DNA of 64,000 nt from an uncultured Eubacteriales bacterium (GTDB lineage Bacteria; Bacillota; Clostridia; Oscillospirales; Oscillospiraceae): positions 1-64,000 of the forward strand of contig ONOL01000007.1 in assembly GCA_900319465.1 (NCBI GenBank), written 5' to 3'. The position numbers and the translations under genes were made by a program. Below are positions 36,123 through 43,448 of this stretch, one piece after another; the first letter of the stretch is position 1; each line of letters starts with the position of its first letter. The notes below the pieces were generated by a model that worked only from the letters and a program-made list of their open reading frames with translations, was not told the DNA's origin and made no database searches.

Positions 36123-37219
36123 TTCAACCCTCCGAAATACCAGCCCGAAACACCGCCGCGCTTTGCGAAAACGCCGCGGCTCGTCTCCTCCACGATCGAG
36201 AGCGCGTCCCCGGCTTTGACGGGCAGCACGTAGTCCGTGCAGTCGTTGCAGTCGGTGAACTCGCTGTCCGTGAAGAGATACCGGGTGAGGACGTCCAGCT
36301 CATAGCCGGTGCGCACGTGGCGGCAGCGGGAGAACTCCGCGCCCCGCCGCAGCACCTGCACGCGGCTGTCGCCCCAGCGGATGTAGACCGAGCGGGCGCT
36401 TTCGGCCTGGTCGTCCAGCGCCGTGCGCACGGGGAAGGGGTCGTAGGCGACGAAGGAGAAGTCCTCGCTGTCCCGGTCCGGGATGATGAGGCAGTTCAGC
36501 TGCCCGTCGTCCTTGAGGACGCAGCCGCCGTCGATGCTGACGATCTTTTTTTCCCGGTCCACGATGGGATTGGCGCAGACCCTGTCCTTCCCGTAGAGTA
36601 CGACCGGCCAGTGCCCCGCCACGATCCATTTGTCGAAGCGCCAGCCCTGTGTCAGAAAGTGGTCGCAGTGGTTGAGCTCCTGCGGCGTGTGGGCGGCGAG
36701 GGGCTTGTCCGGGCGCGCGGAGGCGTGCGCGAAAACGAAGCGCTCCGTTTCGATGGCGTGGGGGAGCGAGGAAAGGAAATCCCACTCCGCGGCATAGCGC
36801 CGCCGGAGCAGCCGCCTGATCTCGGTGAAGTCCTCGATCGCAAAGGGGTCGACGCCGGAATCGTTGCACATATCCCACAAAAGCCCGCTTTTGCGGTTCA
36901 TAAGGTAGCGCAGCAGGCGTTCGTCGCCGTCCGCCGGCCAGTCCTCCCGGAAGATCAGGTGCCATTCGTCGCAGTTGCCGAGCAGGGCGTGGGCGTTGCC
37001 GCGCGCGCAGAGGGCCATCACGATCCGGAGCGTGCGCAGGCTCTCCGCGCCTTTTTCGAGAAAGTCCCCGTCGATGATCAGCTCGTCCCTGCCGCAGAAG
37101 CCCGCCTGCCGCAGTACGCCCTCAAGATAGGGGACGTTGCCGTGAATATCGGAGACGACGAGGATGCGCCGTCCGGGCGCGGGTTCGAGCCGCGCGATCC
37201 TGGCCAGGGGTTCAGACAT
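36119..37219 (-). CDS. Metallophosphoesterase
   Basis: A 366-residue calcineurin-like phosphoesterase. Metal motifs in order: VVSDIHGN near 22, IDGDFLEKG near 50, GNCDEWH near 81 (the GNHE-type motif with Asn-Cys-Asp), FAHASAR near 165 and AGHWPV near 200. The last ~80 residues form a separate beta-rich, possibly SH3-like region. The substrate is unknown. It overlaps the phosphatase-GNAT gene upstream by 8 bp and the DUF1294 gene downstream. Confidence 0.88.
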   Translation of the reverse strand: MSEPLARIARLEPAPGRRILVVSDIHGNVPYLEGVLRQAGFCGRDELIIDGDFLEKGAESLRTLRIVMALCARGNAHALLGNCDEWHLIFREDWPADGDERLLRYLMNRKSGLLWDMCNDSGVDPFAIEDFTEIRRLLRRRYAAEWDFLSSLPHAIETERFVFAHASARPDKPLAAHTPQELNHCDHFLTQGWRFDKWIVAGHWPVVLYGKDRVCANPIVDREKKIVSIDGGCVLKDDGQLNCLIIPDRDSEDFSFVAYDPFPVRTALDDQAESARSVYIRWGDSRVQVLRRGAEFSRCRHVRTGYELDVLTRYLFTDSEFTDCNDCTDYVLPVKAGDALSIVEETSRGVFAKRGGVSGWYFGGLK

Positions 37220-38339
37220 CGTCCCGCACCCCCAGCTTCTTCTCCATCAGCAGCAGGCGGCCGTGGCTGCCGGCCTCGGAGCCGATCGCCGAAAAGCCCT
37301 CCCGGCGGTAGAAGGCGAGGGCGGTGCCGTTATCCTCGGCCACGTACAGCCGCAGGCTCCGCCGCCCCTCGCCGCGAAAGAGCGAGTAGGCCCGCGCGAG
37401 AAGCTGTACGCCGCAGCCCCGCCCGCGGTACGCGGGCTCCAGATACAGGAGGCTGATCCAGCCGTAGCCCGCGCCGCGGCCCCGCAGGGGGTCGAGATCG
37501 AGCAGCCCCGCGCTCTCGTCGCCGTTGAAAAAGCGCAGCACCGAGCCGGGACGGTGTTTCTGGTGCTCGCAGGCGGCGTCCAGATACGGCTCCGGGGCAA
37601 AGCCCGCGAGGTCGCCGTGGGCAAAGCGCCAGGCGTCGGCGTAGCAGCCGCAGTAGTACGCCCGCTCCGCCTTCAGGTCCAGCGGCTCCGTCCGCAGATC
37701 CCCGGCCCTGCGCCAGGAGACCCGGTTCTGCTCGCTCAGGTGGGAGTCGTCGTTGATGGATTCCGCGGTGAAACGCCCGTTTTCCCAGACCAGGCGGGAG
37801 ACGGCGGTATTGCCCGCGGTGGGGAGCTGTCTCGTATCCTTGAGGGGAAGGCCGAGGATCTTCGCAAGCAGGCAGCGGATCGTGATCCCATGGCTCACCA
37901 CGGCCACGCGCTGCCCCTCGTGCGCGCGCGCGATCGCCTCGAGCGCGGGGTAGGCGCGCGCCGTCACGTCGGCGTAGGTCTCCGCGCCCTCGATCGCCCA
38001 GTTGTCGGGATCGCCGAGGAAGCGCGCGACCGCCTCCGGCTCCGAGCGCTCCAGATCGCCGAAGAATTTCCCCTCCCAGGGGCCGATGTTGATTTCCCGC
38101 AGCGCGAAAAGCTCCCTCACCCGCAGATGCTGCCGCCGCGCGGCGGCGTCGGCGGTGAGGCGCGCGCGGTAGAGGTCGCTCGAATAGACCGCGTCAAAGG
38201 GCAGGGCGCGAAAGCGCTCCGCCAGATCCTCGATCTGCCGGCGGCCGAGCGCGGTCACGCCCCCGTCCCAATGGCCCTGCATCATGTGGTACCGGTTGCC
38301 TTCCGCCTGGGCGTGCCGGATCAGGTAGAGTTCTGTCAT
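37212..38339 (-). CDS. Histidine phosphatase - GNAT acetyltransferase fusion
   Basis: A 375-residue fusion. Residues 1-190 are a phosphoglycerate-mutase-like phosphatase: LYLIRHAQAEGN (RHxx phosphohistidine motif), YSSDLYRARLTA and VVSHGITIRCLL (second His). Residues 215-375 end in a GNAT acetyltransferase core: LLYLEPAYRGRGCGVQLLARAYSLF (acetyl-CoA pyrophosphate loop) and LYVAEDNGTALAFYRREGF. The start at 38339 follows GGGAG; a more upstream in-frame start lacks support. First gene of the unit with the phosphoesterase and DUF1294 genes. Substrates unknown. Confidence 0.88.
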   Translation of the reverse strand: MTELYLIRHAQAEGNRYHMMQGHWDGGVTALGRRQIEDLAERFRALPFDAVYSSDLYRARLTADAAARRQHLRVRELFALREINIGPWEGKFFGDLERSEPEAVARFLGDPDNWAIEGAETYADVTARAYPALEAIARAHEGQRVAVVSHGITIRCLLAKILGLPLKDTRQLPTAGNTAVSRLVWENGRFTAESINDDSHLSEQNRVSWRRAGDLRTEPLDLKAERAYYCGCYADAWRFAHGDLAGFAPEPYLDAACEHQKHRPGSVLRFFNGDESAGLLDLDPLRGRGAGYGWISLLYLEPAYRGRGCGVQLLARAYSLFRGEGRRSLRLYVAEDNGTALAFYRREGFSAIGSEAGSHGRLLLMEKKLGVRDDV

Positions 38340-38391
38340 GCTTTTGACTCCCATTTGTTCCGCTTCTGAACAATTTCTGTACAAATTTCGG

Positions 38392-38419
38392 ATTATCTTG
38401 ACCGTTACGGTCGAATCAA
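38392..38419 (-). promoter_or_regulatory. Leftward promoter of the phosphatase-GNAT unit
   Basis: On the minus strand: TTGATT (38414-38419), 16-nt spacer, GATAAT (38392-38397). It faces and overlaps the rightward promoter, sharing its core. Confidence 0.55.
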
Positions 38420-38426
38420 GTATAAT
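38398..38426 (+). promoter_or_regulatory. Rightward promoter of the PurN-like gene
   Basis: TTGACC (38398-38403), 17-nt spacer, TATAAT (38421-38426). It leaves an untranslated leader of about 190 nt before the ATG at 38622. The leader has GC-rich self-complementary stretches but no riboswitch I recognise. Confidence 0.7.
38400..38412. promoter_or_regulatory. Palindromic operator candidate between divergent promoters
   Basis: GACCGT-T-ACGGTC is a perfect 6-bp inverted repeat around one base. It overlaps the rightward -35 and lies in the spacer of the leftward promoter, so one bound protein could control both. Confidence 0.5.
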
Positions 38427-38621
38427 GTACGAGTATCCGAATGTCATGCGCCGAAAGGCCGCGATTCCCCGGACGTCCGCCCGGAACAGGGCGGGTTTTC
38501 CCCCTCGCGCCGGCGCGCGGGGCAGGGGATCGCCGGCGAAACGCCTTTGCGCGTTTCACCATCCGATGATTTATTATAGTCCGAAACGGAGCGGCAGACA
38601 AGTGCTATTGAGGAGAAGGCC

Positions 38622-39251
38622 ATGGTGAGAGCGGCGGTTCTCGCGTCCGGGGAGGGTTCCCGGCTTCAGGCGGTCCTGGACGCCATCTATTTCAAAGAGA
38701 TACCGAACATCGAGCTGGTTGCGGTGATCTGCCCCCAGCGGGACGCTTATGCCATGAAGCGCGCGCTGAACGCCGACGTCCCCGCCTATGTGGTGGACCC
38801 GGAGCTCTTTCCCACCAACACGAGCCACAGTATGGCCGTCGCCAACAAGCTCAAGGACATGGACATCGAGCTGGTGATCCTCGCGGGCTATGGGCGGCCG
38901 CTGGGCGTGATCCCCTATCAGTTCAGAAACCGCATCATCGGCACCGTCCCCTCGCTCTACCCGGCCTTCGACGGCCAGGAGGGCGACGTGCAGCGCGCGG
39001 TGTTGGAGCGCGGCGTGAAGGTCACCGGCGCCACGGCCTATTTCGCCGACGGCGACGGGGGCGTGGGCGGCATCATCCTGCAGAAGGCCGTCGAGGTTCG
39101 GCCCGAGGATACGCCGGAGACGCTGGGGCTGCGGGTGATGGAGGCGTGCGAGTGGAAGCTCCTGACACAGGCCGTGTCGCTCTACTGTGCGGGCAGGCTC
39201 CAGATCCGCGGCAAGCGCGTGGTCGTCAAGCCGGAGGAAAAGGAAGAGTAA
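38622..39251 (+). CDS. PurN-fold protein lacking the catalytic residues
   Basis: A 209-residue relative of phosphoribosylglycinamide formyltransferase. The fold is clear: VLASGEGSRLQAVLDAI, VILAGYGRPLG and PSLYPAFDG. Compared with E. coli PurN the catalytic positions differ: NIHPS reads GTVPS (Asn106 to Gly, His108 to Val), and an ungapped alignment puts Gly at Asp144. It therefore may not make FGAR. No other pur gene is nearby. A database would probably call it purN; I advise against transferring the activity. Start: GAGGAGAAGG before the ATG. Confidence 0.82.
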   Translation: MVRAAVLASGEGSRLQAVLDAIYFKEIPNIELVAVICPQRDAYAMKRALNADVPAYVVDPELFPTNTSHSMAVANKLKDMDIELVILAGYGRPLGVIPYQFRNRIIGTVPSLYPAFDGQEGDVQRAVLERGVKVTGATAYFADGDGGVGGIILQKAVEVRPEDTPETLGLRVMEACEWKLLTQAVSLYCAGRLQIRGKRVVVKPEEKEE

Positions 39252-39267
39252 CGAAGAGTAACATACA

Positions 39268-39296
39268 CGGGGGACGCGCACAGGGCGCGTCCCCCG
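39268..39296 (+). terminator. Terminator after the PurN-like gene
   Basis: 12-bp stem CGGGGGACGCGC/GCGCGTCCCCCG followed by TTTTCCGTTTTT. Confidence 0.85.
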
Positions 39297-39350
39297 TTTT
39301 CCGTTTTTAAGGAAAAGAAGAACGGACGGCGGCTCTTTTTGACAGTTCCG

Positions 39351-39380
39351 AGGAGGGGAAAAGCAGGCTTTTCCCCTCCT
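39351..39380. terminator. Terminator between the PurN-like and aspartokinase genes
   Basis: Stem AGGAGGGGAAAAG/CTTTTCCCCTCCT with a short loop and TTTTTG rightward. A second terminator between convergent genes. Confidence 0.75.
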
Positions 39381-39402
39381 TTTTGTTATCCTGTCCCGGC
39401 TT

Positions 39403-40368
39403 TCACGGATCGAACGCGAAGCGGTGCAGGAGCCGCAGCGCTTCGTCAAGCTGTTCCGGCGGGACGAACAGGGTCAGGGCGTTTTCCCCAATCTCGCTTC
39501 CGTCCGCCGCGACCCCGCCGTCCCGGAGCGCCGCCGTCACGGCGGGGAGCAGGGCGATCCCCGCCGCGCGCCCGACGAGCGTGACGCTGCCGCGCGCCCG
39601 ATCCCGGGTCACGCCGGCGAACGCGGGGCGATCCGCCTCCGTCAGCCGCTCCACCAGGGAGCCGGGACCCGGCCGGAAGGAAGAGAGCAGGCGCAGCTCC
39701 ACGCCGTTTTCCATCGCAAGGCGCACCGACTCGGGGTGCAGCACCTGCGAGCCCGCCCGCGCCAACGCCAGCATATCCCGGCTGTCGATGCGCGAAAGCT
39801 TCTCCGCCTCGGGGATCAGCCGGGGATCGGCGGTAAAGATCCCGTCCACGTCCGTATAGATCTCGCAGCGCCCGGCGCCCATCGCGGCCGCAAGCGCCAC
39901 GGCCGTGGTGTCCGAGCCGCCGCGTCCGAGGGTGCTCACGTCTCCCTCGGGCGTGACGCCCTGAAAACCCGCCGTGACCGCGATCAGCCCCGCGTCCAGC
40001 GCGCGCAGCAGGCGCTCGGGCGCGATGCGCCGGATATGGGCGCCGCCGTGGCTTTCGTCGGTAAGGATCCCGGCCTGTCGGCCGGAGAAGGAGCGGGCGG
40101 GCGCCCCCAGCCGGCTGAGCTGGATCGCCATCAGCGCGGCCGAACGCTGTTCCCCGGTCGAGATGAGCGCGTCCATCTCCCGCAGCGGCGGCGCGGGGTC
40201 GATGGCGTGCGCCATGTCGATCAGCTCGTCGGTGGAATCGCCCGCCGCGGAGACGACGACGACAAGGCGGTGCCCCTCGCGCTGTGCGCGCAGCACGATC
40301 CCGGCCGCGCGCCGCAGCCGTTCCAGATCCGCGAGGGAGCTGCCGCCGAATTTCTGAACAAGCAGCAT
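39403..40368 (-). CDS. lysC: Aspartate kinase, short form
   Basis: Phosphorylates aspartate, the first step to Lys, Thr and Met. The kinase domain is intact: LVQKFGGSSLADLERLR, VVVVSAAG, the catalytic Glu/Ser stretch LISTGEQRSAALMA, TLGRGGSDTTAVALAAA and YTDVDGIFTADPR. After about residue 235 only ~85 residues remain, room for roughly one ACT domain where the family normally has two. The protein is 321 residues against about 400. The start at 40368 follows GAGGAAA. Feedback control may be reduced or changed; this is inferred. Confidence 0.88.
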   Translation of the reverse strand: MLLVQKFGGSSLADLERLRRAAGIVLRAQREGHRLVVVVSAAGDSTDELIDMAHAIDPAPPLREMDALISTGEQRSAALMAIQLSRLGAPARSFSGRQAGILTDESHGGAHIRRIAPERLLRALDAGLIAVTAGFQGVTPEGDVSTLGRGGSDTTAVALAAAMGAGRCEIYTDVDGIFTADPRLIPEAEKLSRIDSRDMLALARAGSQVLHPESVRLAMENGVELRLLSSFRPGPGSLVERLTEADRPAFAGVTRDRARGSVTLVGRAAGIALLPAVTAALRDGGVAADGSEIGENALTLFVPPEQLDEALRLLHRFAFDP

Positions 40369-40486
40369 GGTGGTTTCCTCCTGTTGGCGGATACCGATGG
40401 TATCCATTCCATTTTATACGGGAGGAATAAGAATTGACAAAAGAGGGAATGCCAGAAGCAGAAGAAAAAACGGAGGAGGCGGGGAG

Positions 40487-41557
40487 ATGTCGGAGCATGC
40501 GCGAAAGGGGCTGCGGGCGCTGCTGATCGCGGCGTTGGCGGCGGCGGGACTGTGGCTCGCGCTGCGCTTCCTGCTGCCTTGGCTCGCGCCCTTCCTGCTG
40601 GCCTTTGCCCTCGCAGCGCTCCTGGAGCCGGCCGTGCGGGCGCTGAGCGGCCGCGGCTGGCGGCGCGGCTTTGCCTCGGCGCTGCTGACGCTGCTGCTTC
40701 TGGGCCTGCTGCTCTGGGGGCTGACGGCCCTGGGCGGCTACTGCGTGACCGGGGCGGCGCGGCTCGCGCGGGAGCTGCCCGGCCTGATGAGCGCGATGGC
40801 CGCTTCGGCCGCGGCCTGGGAGGAAAAGCTGCTGCGCCTCGCGGAGGCGGCGCCCACGGAGCTGACCGAGTATGTGGACGCGGCGCTCGGCGGCCTGGGC
40901 GACGCCCTGACCGCCCTGCCGCTCAAGCTCTCGCAGCTCCTGCTCGCCTTCGTGACCCGGCTCGCCCAGAGCGGGCCGGACGTGCTGCTCTTCGCGGTGA
41001 CGGCCGGCCTCGGCACCTATTTCCTCTCTGCCTCCTTCCCCCGGAGCGTGGCCTTCCTGCGCGCGCAGATCCCCGAGAGCCTCCGGCGGCGGATGGACAG
41101 CCTCGGCAGGGATCTGAAGGGGAGCTTCGGCGGCCTCCTGCGCACGCAGCTGATTCTGATGGGCATGACCTTTCTGGAGCTGCTGCTGGCCTTCTGGCTG
41201 CTGCGCGTCAAGGGCGCGGTGGGGCTTGCGGCGATGACCGCGGCGGTGGACGCGCTCCCGGTCTTCGGGACGGGGACGGTGCTGCTGCCGTGGGCGGCGG
41301 GGAGCCTGCTGCTCGGGAAAACGGGGCGGGCGCTGGGGCTCGCCGTCTGTTGGGCGGCGGTCAACCTGATCCGCAACTGCGTACAGGCCAAGCTCCTCGG
41401 CGACCAGATCGGGCTTGACCCCGTCGCCTCGCTGCTGGCGGTGTACGTGGGCTGGCGGATCTGCGGCGTGGGCGGGATGCTGCTGTTCCCGCTTCTGCTC
41501 GCGACGCTCCGGCAGCTCAACGACAAGGGCGTCCTGCACCTGTGGAAAAGCGGATAA
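40487..41557 (+). CDS. ytvI: AI-2E family / YtvI-type membrane protein
   Basis: A 356-residue integral membrane protein of the AI-2E exporter/PerM superfamily. Hydrophobic pairs lie near 10-45, 60-85, 160-180, 215-250, 260-300 and 310-340. LQLNDKGVLHL-like C-terminal end and the layout resemble sporulation protein YtvI of Clostridia and Bacilli. It is an indication of a spore former. ATG 40487 follows GGAGGCGGGG. Divergent from lysC. Confidence 0.8.
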   Translation: MSEHARKGLRALLIAALAAAGLWLALRFLLPWLAPFLLAFALAALLEPAVRALSGRGWRRGFASALLTLLLLGLLLWGLTALGGYCVTGAARLARELPGLMSAMAASAAAWEEKLLRLAEAAPTELTEYVDAALGGLGDALTALPLKLSQLLLAFVTRLAQSGPDVLLFAVTAGLGTYFLSASFPRSVAFLRAQIPESLRRRMDSLGRDLKGSFGGLLRTQLILMGMTFLELLLAFWLLRVKGAVGLAAMTAAVDALPVFGTGTVLLPWAAGSLLLGKTGRALGLAVCWAAVNLIRNCVQAKLLGDQIGLDPVASLLAVYVGWRICGVGGMLLFPLLLATLRQLNDKGVLHLWKSG

Positions 41558-41571
41558 AGCGGATTTAAAAA

Positions 41572-41600
41572 GCCGGGGATGTGAAAATCACATCCCCGGC
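41572..41600. terminator. Terminator between ytvI and the OhrR-type gene
   Basis: Stem GCCGGGGATGTG/CACATCCCCGGC with loop AAAAT, between convergent genes. Read leftward it is followed by TTTTTAAATCC. Confidence 0.8.
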
Positions 41601-41619
41601 GTCAGTTTCAAGATCATGC

Positions 41620-42051
41620 TCAGCCCAGGAGCTTGTGCAGCAGGCGGTAGAGCTCTCCGGTTTCCTCCGGCGTGAGCCGCACGCACTGCGCCAGCTTCAC
41701 CGGGACCTCCACGGCGCGCTCCTTCAGCGCTTCGCCCTCGTCCGTCAGGCTTATGATCAGACTGCGCTCGTCCTCCTGATCCCGCTTGCGGGTGATGAGC
41801 CCCTTGGCCTCCATCTTTTTCAGCAGCGGCGTCAGCGTGCCGGAGTCGAGGAAAAGGTACTGGCCCATCTCCTTGACGGTCACGGATCGGTGCTCCCACA
41901 GCACCATCATGGCGATGTACTGGGTATAGGTCAGATCCAGCTCGTCCAAAAAGGGCTTGTAGTGCTTGATCAGTTCCCGGGAGCAGGCGTACAGCGGAAA
42001 ACAGAGCTGGTTTTCCAGCTTGAGAACCTCGTATTTCTTATCCATTCGCAT
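41620..42051 (-). CDS. MarR-family regulator, OhrR subgroup
   Basis: A 143-residue winged-helix repressor. LENQLCFPLYACSRELIKHYKPFLDELDLTYTQY matches OhrR, including the reactive Cys near residue 17 that senses organic peroxides. The wing helix region is SVTVKEMGQYLFLDSGTLTPLLKKMEAKGLI. No ohr peroxidase gene adjoins it, so its targets are elsewhere or unknown. The exact start (42051 or the next ATG at 42045) is not decided by a clear RBS. Confidence 0.88.
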   Translation of the reverse strand: MRMDKKYEVLKLENQLCFPLYACSRELIKHYKPFLDELDLTYTQYIAMMVLWEHRSVTVKEMGQYLFLDSGTLTPLLKKMEAKGLITRKRDQEDERSLIISLTDEGEALKERAVEVPVKLAQCVRLTPEETGELYRLLHKLLG

Positions 42052-42066
42052 CCATGCAGGACCGCA

Positions 42067-42288
42067 TCACGCCGCGGGGCTCTGCAATGCCTCCGAAACG
42101 GCGTCCATGAGCTCGCCTGCGTACTGGGTGTAGGCCTGCTGATAAGCGCTGATGTTATAGCGCTCGTCCAGCGTGGAGTAAACGCGCATCGCGTCCGCCC
42201 CGGTCATCAGACCGACGCCGACGCACACCGCGCCGAGCAGCACGGCGACCAACACGATGATGAGAACGATTCTGCCGGCTTTTTTCAT
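42067..42288 (-). CDS. Small single-pass membrane protein
   Basis: A 73-residue protein: KK start, one strong hydrophobic helix (IVLIIVLVAVLLGAVCVGVGL), then a polar tail with tyrosines. Not recognised as a named family. Its start overlaps the stop of the larger membrane protein upstream (ATGA), so they are co-translated. Confidence 0.65.
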   Translation of the reverse strand: MKKAGRIVLIIVLVAVLLGAVCVGVGLMTGADAMRVYSTLDERYNISAYQQAYTQYAGELMDAVSEALQSPAA

Positions 42289-43238
42289 GCCGCCACCTCC
42301 TTATAGCACCAGCGACCGCCCAGGCGGATCACACCGGCGATCATCCCGGCGATCGCGCCGCCGATGAACCAGATGAAGATCCACAGGAACAAAAGCCCCA
42401 GGGCCAGCAGCACCAAGGCGGTGCCGAAGAGCAGGAGGAAGTCCGCGAGGATCGTGAAGCCACCGAAGGCGGCCAGCAGCAGCGTCGCCCCGACGGAAAC
42501 CGACGAAGCGGCCAGCGCGAGGAACAGCAGCGTGGGGACCAGCAGCACCAGCACGCCGACAAGCGTAAGGGGAACGGCGAGCAGGATGTAGAGGATCAGA
42601 AGCGGCACGCGGGGCTTGCGGAGCGGCTCCGTCTCCTCGTCGGCGAAGAGGGACTCCTCTTCATAGCCGTCCTCTTCGGGAAACGCGTCCCCGTCGTCCT
42701 CCGCTTCCGGCAGGTCGCCGTCGAAGCGGTACTCCTCGAGGAAATCGCTCACCTCGTCGCCGGCTTCCGCCGCCTCCGGTCCGGCCGGCTCGGCCGGCGC
42801 GGCGTCCTCGCCGCCCAGGTCCAGCGCGGGGAAGACCTCGTCCATCCCGTCCTCCACCGGATAGGCGGCGTTCTCAAAGAGGGAGAACTGATCGTCCATG
42901 ACGGGAGCGCTGTCGCCGAGGTCGGGGAAATACTCCTGATACAGCTTGTCGATGGCCAGCACGAAATCCGGCGCGTCCCCGCTCCAGGGGTCGTCCCCCT
43001 CCTGCTGACGGGACTGGGACTCCACCTGCAGCTTGCGCGCGCGGGCGTTGTAGGCCCGGGCGATCACCACCGCCTGACGGGTGGGAGAGCTGAGGAACTG
43101 GATCAGATCCTGTTCGTCCCGGGCATCGTCAAACATCTTGCCGTACATGGCCAGCGCCGCCTGACGGTCTTCCTCATACATGAAGGTCAGCAGCTTGCCA
43201 AGCTCCGCAAGAAATTTCTGCTTGTTGATGTCGTTCAC
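42285..43238 (-). CDS. Acidic membrane protein with non-standard start region
   Basis: About 314-317 residues. The first ~95 residues are helical (NKQKFLAELGKLLTFMYEEDRQAAL), resembling the N-terminus of clostridial DUF1700-like proteins. A long acidic low-complexity middle (120-215) follows, then three to four hydrophobic helices. The start is uncertain: SD GGAGG (43238-43242) is ideally placed 8 nt before an ATC codon (43227-43229) that begins INKQKF, whereas the GTG at 43238 overlaps the SD. The GTG is used here as a formal start. Function unknown. Confidence 0.7.
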   Translation of the reverse strand: MNDINKQKFLAELGKLLTFMYEEDRQAALAMYGKMFDDARDEQDLIQFLSSPTRQAVVIARAYNARARKLQVESQSRQQEGDDPWSGDAPDFVLAIDKLYQEYFPDLGDSAPVMDDQFSLFENAAYPVEDGMDEVFPALDLGGEDAAPAEPAGPEAAEAGDEVSDFLEEYRFDGDLPEAEDDGDAFPEEDGYEEESLFADEETEPLRKPRVPLLILYILLAVPLTLVGVLVLLVPTLLFLALAASSVSVGATLLLAAFGGFTILADFLLLFGTALVLLALGLLFLWIFIWFIGGAIAGMIAGVIRLGGRWCYKEVAA

Positions 43239-43306
43239 CTCCGTTGAAAAACCAAACGCCGCCAAAAACGGCGAAAAGAGCCGGATGTATTCCGTTATGT
43301 GCAGAT

Positions 43307-43335
43307 ATTATAGCCATTTCAGAGGCGCAGGTCAA
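43307..43335 (-). promoter_or_regulatory. Promoter of the two-gene membrane unit
   Basis: On the minus strand: TTGACC (43330-43335), 17-nt spacer, TATAAT (43307-43312). Confidence 0.75.
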
Positions 43336-43379
43336 GGCCTTTTCTGAAAATTGTTACATTTTGTCATCTTTTTTAACTA

Positions 43380-43408
43380 TTGACAAGCTCCTGTGCAAAC
43401 TATAAAAT
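43380..43408 (+). promoter_or_regulatory. Promoter of proS
   Basis: TTGACA (43380-43385), 17-nt spacer, TAAAAT (43403-43408); the leader is about 35 nt, too short for a T-box. Confidence 0.65.
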
Positions 43409-43448
43409 ATTTCAAGCTGAAAATTTCGGCGAAAGAGAGGATGTTTTT

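Noticed and set aside
43321..43448. T-box leader for proS
   Set aside because: The promoter lies only about 40 nt from the start codon, so there is no room for a T-box and no specifier or terminator stem.
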